A model generated the notes under the pieces. That model ran no database searches, was not told the origin of the DNA, and was given only the letters and a program-made list of their open reading frames with translations. A stretch of DNA of 58,598 bases from Actinomycetota bacterium (GTDB lineage Bacteria; Actinomycetota; Acidimicrobiia; Acidimicrobiales; JAMCPD01), in the NCBI GenBank assembly GCA_023379935.1, contig JAMCPD010000006.1:1-58598 (forward strand), in the 5' to 3' direction. The translations under genes were made by a program, and so were the position numbers. Positions 51,776 through 58,598 of the stretch are shown piece after piece; the first letter of the stretch is position 1; the number at the start of each line of letters is the position of its first letter.

Positions 51776-54700
51776 ATGATGGAATCGAAAGAGAGAGAGA
51801 GAGAGAGAGTTTAAGGAAACATGGGCGTACTCTTCGTGCAAGAACAGTACTGCTTGTTGTCATAATCAGCACTGGGATTACGATGGGTCAACTATCCTCC
51901 CTTGTCAATGTAACTGATGGCGTTTCTCTGACAACACTTTCTGATACTGTTTCGCCTCCATCGTTTCCGGTTTCTGTTTTAAACAAAATCACAGTGCCTA
52001 AAAACTGTTTCCCAACTCTTCTTACTCCTCGAATTGGATCGACTGTTTCTTATGCACCGGCTGCACATGGTAATGGTGAAGACTACGATAACAACGGTCT
52101 GTTGACTGATCATAAGCCAGATAACGGACATGATGTTATCTTGTTCGGAGAAAAGGGTCCACTTGGACTTTTATCAGATACTTGGGCTTGGAACGGTACA
52201 AACTGGACTGAACTTTACCCAAGCGTTTCTCCATCTCCGCGATATGGCGCTACCTTGGTTTATGATCCGGTTACAAATACAGATATCTTGTTCGGAGGAA
52301 AAGGGCCAAACGGGCTGTTATCAGATACTTGGGCTTGGAACGGTACAAACTGGACTGAACTTTACCCAAGCGTTTCTCCACCTCCGCGATACGGTGCTGT
52401 TATGTCATATGCTCCGGGGTTTCATGAGGGGTTTCATAGAAACAGACATGAAAAGACAAACCTTTCAGCTTTAGATCAAAAGGGGGATAACGGACATGAC
52501 ATAATCTTGTTCGGAGGAAAAGGACCAAACGGACTGTTATCAGATACTTGGGCTTGGAACGGTACAAACTGGACTGAACTTTACCCAAGCGTTTCTCCAC
52601 CTCCGCGATACGGTGCTGTTATGTCATATGCTCCGGGGTTTCATGAGGGGTTTCATAGAAACAGACATGAAAAGACAAACCTTTCAGCTTTAGATAAGAA
52701 GGGGGGATCTGAAAACTTAGGCCATGATGTTATCTTGTTCGGAGGAAAAGGACCAAACGGACTTTTATCAGATACTTGGGTTTGGAACGGTACAAACTGG
52801 ACTGAACTTTACCCAACCGTTTCTCCACCTCCATTGTTTGGCTCTTTTAGTGCTTATGACCCGACCAACCAAGAACTGATCCTTACAACCGGTGCAACAG
52901 CACCGGGAGCACCAACGAAAGTATCCGCTGAGCCTGGGAATAAAACAGCTACGGTTGACTGGGCTCCACCTGTTTTAGACAATGGTGCACCTCAGATCGC
53001 ATACGTTATCTTATCTGCTGTTGGCAACCATATTACAGTCATAAGTGGATGTTCACCTCCTCAAACAGCAGTAATAACAGGTCTTTCAAATGCAAAGAGA
53101 TACAGTTTCTACGTATTTTCCGTTACACAAGCAGGTGTATCTGTCGCATCTGTACCCTCAAATGAAATAACCCCTTTCGGACCTCCATTGCCTCCGACAA
53201 ATGTTGAAGCGACTTCACTGAATGGTGCTATTTCTCTCTCATGGAGCGTACCTTTTGATAATGGAAGCCCGATTACCTCCTATGATGTAACAGTTATGCC
53301 AGGGAGTATTACCCTCTCTGTAAACGGATCTGCCACAACTGCCGTTATTGGTGATCTTGCCAATGGAACAACCTATACTGCAACAGTAACCGCCAAGAAC
53401 GCTGCGGGAGCCGGACCTTCGTCTTTGGCCTCTAATCCGGTTATACCAGAAGGTCCTATTGCACGACCGGGTGCACCCGCAAACATAAAGGCATACACGG
53501 CCAACAAGGCGGCCACAGTTGTTTGGACTCCTCCATCTGATAACGGAGAGCCAATTACATCCTATACCCTAACGGCTACTCCGGTTGTTGATCCCCCACC
53601 AACATCGTCGTCTTTATCTTTGAAGCCTGCTCTGACAACTACTCCGGCCAAGTTGCCGTGTCTTATCACCTGGCAGGACAAGTGTGTACTTCCCTGGCCT
53701 GTTAGTCCGGATCCAACAGGGCTTTTGCCAAGTGTTGACCCACCCACCAACTTCGTATCCACATATCAGTCTGATGTCACAAATACAGCACTATTTGATG
53801 CCGCTTGTGACACAGAAACAAACTGCATAGTGGTTGGCGGAAGCTCCATCGGACCCCTGGGCGGTAGTTCTGCCCAATTTGCTCCGATAATCTTACAAAC
53901 AACAGACAGCGGTGCCACCTGGTCCAATTCCAGCTTCACAATGCCGCCCGGCATATCGGCAGGTTTTTTATTCTCAGTTGCATGTCCAACATCGAGCGTT
54001 TGTATAGCTGTTGGAACTGGTTACTCATCATCAAATCAGCTGTCTCCTTTGATGTTGGAATCTACAGATCAAGGTACAACATGGCAATATGTTGCTTTGT
54101 CCTCTTTCTCAATAGACAACCTTTACGGTATTTCGTGTATGAGCGCCACCAACTGTATAGCAGTGGGTGTTTCATCTACTGCTGGTGCCCCTGAGATTAT
54201 AAGAACTGTAGACGGCGGTGTCAGCTGGCAAACTGTTTCTGTACCCACCTCTCCTTCTTTTACAAACTATACACTTTTCCAGGTTACATGCCCTAATGGG
54301 CTGAGTTGTGTCGGGGTCGGAATAGAAGGAGGTCCGGCGGGAAGTGCCGGAATGGCCGTGGTAACTGCAGATGGAGGATCTACTTGGTCACTTGATCAGG
54401 TTACGCCTGTAGTGGCCAATGTAGCAACGTTGCTTGATGGAGTAGGCTGTACGAGTGCAACCAACTGTATAGCAGGTGGAGTAGCTACAACATCGCCTTC
54501 TTCTTCCAGCCCACAAACTGTCAGTGCAGTCACGTATACAACCACAGACGGAGGTGTAACTTGGCAACAAAAATCTCTTCCAAGCGCCCCATCTGGTCAA
54601 CAAAGTGGCATTAGGGGTGCTACGTGTGTAATATCAGGGCCTTGTTATCTGGCGGGGTTTTACTGGCAACCATCACCTTCTTCTTCAAATCCGAATACTT

Positions 54701-56850
54701 ATATAACTGCACCCCTCTTAGATGAATCTACAGATCAAGGTACAACATGGCAAAGTGCATCTCCCCCTACTCCTCCTTCAAACACAGATGTATATGCATT
54801 TGCCGGCATATCATGTGAAAATGCCGCATTATGTTTTGCTACAGGAGCGATTGTAGATATAACCACCGGAAACTACTATGGCATAATAGCGGTAAACACC
54901 TCAACTACCTGTCCTTCTGTAACAGTTCCGGTTGGAACAGGAACAACCACCAGTCCGGCCCCAACAGTTATTATCACCTATCATACAACTCAGCCACTTA
55001 GTGCTGCTGTAATACCACATTTGATAAACGGAGTAACTTATGACATAACCATTACTGCCTCCAATGCCACCGGCACCGGTTGTAGTGGTCTTTATCGATA
55101 TTCTATCCTCATCGGAAATGTACACAACTGTTTAAACTGTACGGTTACCCAAGGGAGCGGTCCTGTACAGACTTCACCACGCATATTTCTCATCTTTTGG
55201 GGAATAGATAAACCCCAACAACAAACAGCCTCAAACATTTTGGCGGAAGAAAACTTATTTAATGATCTTACAGGCTCAGGCTATATGAGCATCTTACAAC
55301 AGTACGGTGTAACCGGTTATACCGGCTTTGCCGGCGCATATTCCGACCCAAATGGTCCTCGGCATAATAAGATCGTAGGTTACCAACAGATTGCCAATGA
55401 GATCCATCATGTACTAATGATAAAGCGCAACAAACCAAACTGGCAAGCAAGAAGTAAGGTAGATAATACGCCTTGGCTTGATACCCAGTTTGTAGTGATA
55501 CCGGATGCGGGCACTGATCTACAACCTCTTATACCGATAGTAGGCGGCGGCGGTTTTTGTAGCTTCCATGCTTACAGTAGTCCAAGACAAAATTCGCATG
55601 TTAACTACGTCTTTGATCTCGTTCCTGATATGTACGAAAACTCTACAATAGTTAATTCCTGTAAGCTTGTACGGCGCAATCCCGGTGTCGGAGGATCTAC
55701 CAACAGTGAGGAAACACCCAATCTCACTGCTTTCACCTCTCATGAGTTTGCGGAAGCAGCAACCGATCCTGAACCCAAAAACCCAGCTTGGCATGATCCT
55801 TCTACTAATCCTACTCGCGATAATAATGGTGCAGAAATCGCTGATTTCTGTATTAACCAGTATGATGTCCCCTATTACTATATGCCGACTGTTTCATATC
55901 TACCGGCAGGTCCCCCTCAGCCATATCTATTAGGAGCCCATCCTGCTCAAACAGTTGTACAACTTATCTACAGCATGCGTACTAATTCCTGTCGTGGTGA
56001 AAATGCCGGCGGTTACTGGGAGGTTAGCCAAGCAGGCAATGTGTATAACTTTGGTAGTGCTGAATGGCGCGGTTCGCTACCCGCCCAAGGAATAGCTCCC
56101 GTTGCTCCAATAGTCGGTATTGCCCCAACACCGGACGACAAAGGCTACTGGTTGGTGGGAGCCGACGGTGGAGTGTTTTCTTTTGGAGATGCCGTGTTTT
56201 ACGGCTCACTTCCTGGCTTAGGAATTGCCCCAACAGAACCAATAGTCGGTATTGCCCCAACACCGGATGGGGGTGGCTACTGGTTGGTGGCTTCAAACGG
56301 TGCGGTATTTGGATTTGGAGATGCCGTGTTTTACGGCTCACTTCCTGGCTTAGGAATTGTCCCCACAGAACCAATAGTCGGTATTGCCCCAACACCGGAT
56401 GGGGGCGGCTATAGGTTAATGAGCGAAAACGGTACCCTGTATAACAACTTTGGCGATACCATTACCGTTCCTCTCGATGGAATTCCGTCTACTGATAATG
56501 CTCATATCGTGAGCTTCCAAACTCCAGCCAACAACTTTGATGTTTGGGCAGCTGGCACACATGGTTCTGTGTATACAGCACCTTCGGGAGCGGGTGCTCA
56601 AAGTTACGGTTCCCTGTCCTGTTCTGCTCCGTGTGTAGCTGCCATAGCGGCCAGCTTTGAAGGATTGGGTTATTACCTGGCAGGAGCTGGCATTGTTGTG
56701 GGTAGTGTATTTCCTTTCGGAGATGCCCCTTATTATCATGATGTCAGCTGGGACTGCTCAAATGGTGCAAATACAAATGTCATCAACTGTTTTTATATAT
56801 ATATTGGTTCTCCTATATCTGCTATAGCGGTTAGTCCATCATATGAGTGA
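51706..56850 (+). CDS. Giant modular secreted protein (kelch-FN3-propeller-SHE-GYW)
   Basis: Open for 1714 codons from a TTG at 51706 without ribosome-binding site; the likely true start is ATG 51776/51779, out of frame in this sequence because of the (AG)10 tract. After the tract come a basic stretch and hydrophobic helix (RTVLLVVIISTGITMG), a signal peptide. Domains by position: kelch-like repeats with ILFGGKGPNGLLSDTWAWNG (about 52020-52890); three fibronectin-III-like domains (52900-53590); sialidase-like repeats with C-x5-C, e.g. ISCMSATNCIAVG (53760-54890); a region with TSHEFAEAATDPEP and GAEIADFC (about 55150-55990), resembling putative zinc-dependent or EXORDIUM-like secreted domains; and GYWLVASNGAVFGFGDAVFY propeller repeats (56000-56500). 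Function: surface display inferred. Confidence 0.85.
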   Translation: MLLSKTDKGRDSSGYSKNRTRRTYDGIERERERESLRKHGRTLRARTVLLVVIISTGITMGQLSSLVNVTDGVSLTTLSDTVSPPSFPVSVLNKITVPKNCFPTLLTPRIGSTVSYAPAAHGNGEDYDNNGLLTDHKPDNGHDVILFGEKGPLGLLSDTWAWNGTNWTELYPSVSPSPRYGATLVYDPVTNTDILFGGKGPNGLLSDTWAWNGTNWTELYPSVSPPPRYGAVMSYAPGFHEGFHRNRHEKTNLSALDQKGDNGHDIILFGGKGPNGLLSDTWAWNGTNWTELYPSVSPPPRYGAVMSYAPGFHEGFHRNRHEKTNLSALDKKGGSENLGHDVILFGGKGPNGLLSDTWVWNGTNWTELYPTVSPPPLFGSFSAYDPTNQELILTTGATAPGAPTKVSAEPGNKTATVDWAPPVLDNGAPQIAYVILSAVGNHITVISGCSPPQTAVITGLSNAKRYSFYVFSVTQAGVSVASVPSNEITPFGPPLPPTNVEATSLNGAISLSWSVPFDNGSPITSYDVTVMPGSITLSVNGSATTAVIGDLANGTTYTATVTAKNAAGAGPSSLASNPVIPEGPIARPGAPANIKAYTANKAATVVWTPPSDNGEPITSYTLTATPVVDPPPTSSSLSLKPALTTTPAKLPCLITWQDKCVLPWPVSPDPTGLLPSVDPPTNFVSTYQSDVTNTALFDAACDTETNCIVVGGSSIGPLGGSSAQFAPIILQTTDSGATWSNSSFTMPPGISAGFLFSVACPTSSVCIAVGTGYSSSNQLSPLMLESTDQGTTWQYVALSSFSIDNLYGISCMSATNCIAVGVSSTAGAPEIIRTVDGGVSWQTVSVPTSPSFTNYTLFQVTCPNGLSCVGVGIEGGPAGSAGMAVVTADGGSTWSLDQVTPVVANVATLLDGVGCTSATNCIAGGVATTSPSSSSPQTVSAVTYTTTDGGVTWQQKSLPSAPSGQQSGIRGATCVISGPCYLAGFYWQPSPSSSNPNTYITAPLLDESTDQGTTWQSASPPTPPSNTDVYAFAGISCENAALCFATGAIVDITTGNYYGIIAVNTSTTCPSVTVPVGTGTTTSPAPTVIITYHTTQPLSAAVIPHLINGVTYDITITASNATGTGCSGLYRYSILIGNVHNCLNCTVTQGSGPVQTSPRIFLIFWGIDKPQQQTASNILAEENLFNDLTGSGYMSILQQYGVTGYTGFAGAYSDPNGPRHNKIVGYQQIANEIHHVLMIKRNKPNWQARSKVDNTPWLDTQFVVIPDAGTDLQPLIPIVGGGGFCSFHAYSSPRQNSHVNYVFDLVPDMYENSTIVNSCKLVRRNPGVGGSTNSEETPNLTAFTSHEFAEAATDPEPKNPAWHDPSTNPTRDNNGAEIADFCINQYDVPYYYMPTVSYLPAGPPQPYLLGAHPAQTVVQLIYSMRTNSCRGENAGGYWEVSQAGNVYNFGSAEWRGSLPAQGIAPVAPIVGIAPTPDDKGYWLVGADGGVFSFGDAVFYGSLPGLGIAPTEPIVGIAPTPDGGGYWLVASNGAVFGFGDAVFYGSLPGLGIVPTEPIVGIAPTPDGGGYRLMSENGTLYNNFGDTITVPLDGIPSTDNAHIVSFQTPANNFDVWAAGTHGSVYTAPSGAGAQSYGSLSCSAPCVAAIAASFEGLGYYLAGAGIVVGSVFPFGDAPYYHDVSWDCSNGANTNVINCFYIYIGSPISAIAVSPSYE
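51765..51781 (+). promoter_or_regulatory. Strong ribosome-binding site and ATG ATG start of the giant gene
   Basis: AAGGAGG (51765-51771) is followed by ATG at 51776 and 51779 (4 and 7 nt spacing). This is the best translation start in the region, but its frame ends at TAA 51812 after 12 codons (MMESKERERERV) unless the AG tract changes length. Confidence 0.8.
51790..51809 (+). repeat. (AG)10 simple-sequence repeat near a start codon
   Basis: Ten AG units begin 14 nt after the ATG at 51776. Upstream, the strong start is in one frame; downstream, the long surface-protein frame is offset by exactly one unit. Nine or twelve units would join the two; ten leaves them out of frame. Confidence 0.95.
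52279..52830 (+). repeat. Kelch-type tandem repeats with identical ~140-bp segments
   Basis: Units of about 219-228 bp start with CTTGTTCGG at about 52287, 52506 and 52734. Segments 52330-52470 and 52550-52692 are essentially identical, so unit number could change by recombination while keeping the frame. Confidence 0.8.
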
Positions 56851-57553
56851 TATCCTTGGAATATCAAATGTTCCCAAGAAGCCAACAGAAAATAGTCCGA
56901 AAAAGATCTTTATCCATAGGCTTGGCAACCATAAAAAAGTGGTTGCAACGGCAGTTGTTATTGTACTAGCCGGAACAGCTCTTGGCATCTGGATGTCTTT
57001 GCCTAAACCCCATCCACGGGCTGCTTGCAACACTGGCGACTGTGATGGTCCCAGTACCCTATTTGCCGCACTTACGGCTGCCGGCACGATCATAAACTCT
57101 TCTAATCAAAGCTTTATTTTTCAAAAGCCATACGGCTCATGCAAAACAACTTCAACCGCATGCGCTATGTCGTTAGACGAGCTGTCTGTAGCGTTTTGCC
57201 CCAGCTACAATGGTGCTATAGGACCATCGATAACTACCATGTGTTACGATGGTGGAAACGGAAAGCTAACTCCTACGCATACGCGATATGCTGTGTCTGT
57301 AGCCGTTGATACTAGTGGCCAGGGGATGGTTATAGCCCAATATAGTGCGTCAGGGCACTCATGTTTATATGTGATGGTTGTAAACTCTACTTCGTCTACG
57401 CTGTCTAGGCTAACTAATGGTGCCCTAGGGGAGTTCTTTGGTGCCGCAAATAACCAGACAAGCTGCATTGCTTCTCTTACTACACCACCGCCTTCAGGAT
57501 GGAATTTTACCTCCATAGCCGCTTTGTATCAGGATGGAATGTTACCTCCATAG
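56843..57553 (+). CDS. Single-pass membrane/exported protein, unknown
   Basis: 236 residues. Cytoplasmic basic N-terminus with HRLGNHKK, one transmembrane helix (VVATAVVIVLAGTALGIWM), then an extracellular part with about nine cysteines. Overlaps the giant gene by 8 bp, so the pair is probably expressed together. A 35-bp tandem duplication (57494-57563) replaced the original TAG stop and added the last eight residues (YQDGMLPP). No family recognised. Confidence 0.65.
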   Translation: MSDILGISNVPKKPTENSPKKIFIHRLGNHKKVVATAVVIVLAGTALGIWMSLPKPHPRAACNTGDCDGPSTLFAALTAAGTIINSSNQSFIFQKPYGSCKTTSTACAMSLDELSVAFCPSYNGAIGPSITTMCYDGGNGKLTPTHTRYAVSVAVDTSGQGMVIAQYSASGHSCLYVMVVNSTSSTLSRLTNGALGEFFGAANNQTSCIASLTTPPPSGWNFTSIAALYQDGMLPP

Positions 57554-57563
57554 CCGCTTTGTA
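57494..57563 (+). repeat. 35-bp tandem duplication at the 3' end of the membrane-protein gene
   Basis: Two adjacent 35-bp units (TCAGGATGGAATTTTACCTC and onward) differ at one base. As 35 is not a multiple of 3, the second copy is read in a new frame. A related 39-bp segment (57476-57514) recurs at 57582-57620. Confidence 0.85.
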
Positions 57564-57650
57564 GCTGGCTGGTGTGTCGAACTTACTACACCACCGCCTT
57601 CAGGATGGAATTTTACCTCCCCACCTTAACAGTTATTCTAGGGATTTAGC

Positions 57651-57845
57651 GTGAAGGTACTGGTGGTTACTACAATCTTAGACAAAGCAGGCAATGTGTA
57701 TAACTTTTATGGAAATATCGGGTGGAACTGCTCAGAAATTGCGGCTCCGTCATCAGATAGTGAACAGATCAGCTCCTGCAATTTAAATACACTAGTGCTG
57801 TCTGCTCCAAAGCCTCTATCTGCTATAGTGGTAAGTCCACAATGA
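57651..57845 (+). pseudogene. C-terminal fragment of a second giant-type protein
   Basis: The 64-codon frame reads AGNVYNFYGNIGWNCSE and ends KPLSAIVVSPQ, matching the giant protein's GYW-repeat start (AGNVYNF) and end (SPISAIAVSPSYE) with everything between removed. It is followed by a membrane-protein gene overlapping by 4 bp, exactly as the full giant is. Likely a deletion remnant, although it could still be translated. Confidence 0.55.
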
Positions 57846-58327
57846 GCTATCAGAACATGGGACACCCGACCAGCAAGAAGAAAAGGAAACGGTTATTTTT
57901 CAACTCACTCTTTTACAACAAGGCAATTATAATCATAGTTATAACTGTCCTTTTACTGCTTGGAACAGGAGTGGGAGTTTGGTCTGCATTGAGCTCATCG
58001 ATAAACAAATCTTTGACCAACCAGTGGACACCGCCATATCAATGGCCACCGCCAACCGGGTCCCAACTTCCATCATCTGAGAAACTTAACCGGTTGATAG
58101 CTAAGATCTCCCCACCATGGAACAATATGACAACCCAGGGAAAAAAGACGGCAGCGAATTTAGTAGCAAATTCAGATTATATTATTCAAGATGTAAACGG
58201 TAACTCAATTTCTTCTAAACAGTACTATACTGCTCCGATCTGTAAACCAAGTGAGCTCGTAATAACTATACATGGTCTCAACAAAAAAAGTCTTACTAGC
58301 TATGGAGGCCCCCCTATATTGATATAA
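57842..58327 (+). CDS. Second single-pass membrane/exported protein, unknown
   Basis: 161 residues. Very basic cytoplasmic segment (TSKKKRKRLFFN), one transmembrane helix (AIIIIVITVLLLLGTGVGVW), Pro-rich extracellular linker and a small C-terminal domain. Same layout and position relative to its giant-type neighbour as the gene at 56843. ATGA overlap with the fragment upstream. It may be shortened, as an IS-like segment begins right after the stop. Confidence 0.6.
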   Translation: MSYQNMGHPTSKKKRKRLFFNSLFYNKAIIIIVITVLLLLGTGVGVWSALSSSINKSLTNQWTPPYQWPPPTGSQLPSSEKLNRLIAKISPPWNNMTTQGKKTAANLVANSDYIIQDVNGNSISSKQYYTAPICKPSELVITIHGLNKKSLTSYGGPPILI

Positions 58328-58515
58328 AAAACCGCTCATCTCACTCATGTGATATCCTGCTTGCTACTCTGTATGGCAACAGCCTAAGCTGCGGTGGTCT
58401 TCTATACGCTCTTTGTCCCCTAAGCAGCTTATCTTTTATACCGTTCCTCTTCAAGTGTCTTTTAGTGACATACGAGCGGCTGGTGCTCCAGCCGTGCAGC
58501 CTCGGGATGATATAT
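58328..58515 (-). ncRNA. Candidate omega-RNA/right end of a TnpB-type element
   Basis: Downstream (minus strand) of the putative tnpB end lie several strong hairpins: a 7-bp stem with TGCT loop at 58477-58494, and TAAGCTGC/GCAGCTTA arms at 58385-58392 and 58424-58431; GATGA/TCATC at 58506-58520 overlaps the stop. TnpB guide RNAs overlap the 3' end of tnpB and extend to the element end, which this resembles. No boundaries can be set. Confidence 0.3.
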
Positions 58516-58598
58516 TCATCCACACACCCCAACAGGTGTCAAGGCTGCTTCCCGATTAAGGGCGGTCACTGCCTCGTTCTCTAAATTCGAACGAGCGG
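58516..58598 (-). mobile_element. Possible 3' end of a TnpB-type gene (rest beyond the window)
   Basis: The minus strand reads ARSNLENEAVTALNREAALT and on to VGVCG then TGA 58516, cut off by the right edge. NAxxNL followed by an Ala-rich short tail resembles the C-terminus of IS200/IS605-type TnpB after its last RuvC motif. With 26 codons visible the call is tentative. Confidence 0.35.

Noticed and set aside
1-58598. tRNA or rRNA genes
   Set aside because: No cloverleaf with a GTTCRA-type T-arm or rRNA signature recognised in the intergenic regions; a covariance scan would settle it.

Overview
The window reads as chromosomal DNA of a fairly AT-rich actinobacterium. The lineage evidence is strong: a complete Pup-proteasome locus (trmI, arc, dop, pup, prcB, prcA, pafA), a fused F420-precursor synthase (fbiC), actinobacterial integration host factor (mihF), a Walker-less actinobacterial PriA, and decaprenylphosphoryl-arabinose genes (ubiA-like, dprE1, dprE2). 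Together with several very large secreted repeat proteins this suggests an Acidimicrobiia-like organism; that class assignment is inference, not something the sequence proves.

Layout. 1-5.2 kb: the start of a large secreted IPT/TIG-repeat protein (runs off the left edge), a GH-A-like lipoprotein glycosidase and a heptad-repeat coiled-coil protein read from a very compact divergent promoter. 5.2-17.3 kb: the conserved cluster mihF-gmk-rpoZ-coaBC ... metK-priA-def-fmt on the minus strand, split between coaBC and metK by a plus-strand cell-envelope operon (phosphodiester-glycosidase-like protein, DPPR synthase, DprE1, DprE2). 17.4-24.9 kb: two tandem giant secreted propeller-type proteins whose 3' halves are almost identical, each preceded by a copy or relative of the mihF leaderless promoter. 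25-28.8 kb: double-length ThyX-like protein, tatC, tatB, lepB. 28.8-37 kb: Pup-proteasome locus. 37-42 kb: small membrane proteins, a thioesterase, nagA, a GH5 endoglycoceramidase-like lipoprotein and an LRV-repeat protein. 42-51.3 kb: tal-pgi, then gnd-zwf-pgl-fbiC-LOG, a tightly packed sugar-phosphate/F420 run. 51.3-58.6 kb: a 1.7-kilo-residue modular surface protein with an (AG)10 tract directly after its best start codon, two single-pass membrane proteins, a fragment of a second modular protein, and what looks like the 3' end of a TnpB-type gene at the right edge.

Most notable. (1) The (AG)10 tract at 51790-51809 sits between a strong ribosome-binding site/ATG and the giant reading frame and leaves them out of frame by exactly one repeat unit: a candidate phase-variable on/off switch. 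(2) The mihF promoter and first eight codons have been copied in front of a giant surface-protein gene, making a 17-codon leader that overlaps the giant gene by ATGA; a third related cassette precedes the next paralogue. All three keep TATACT-N6-ATG, the geometry of leaderless transcription. (3) DprE1 has alanine where the benzothiazinone-reactive cysteine normally is. (4) Pup already ends in GGE. No rRNA, tRNA or CRISPR array was recognised.
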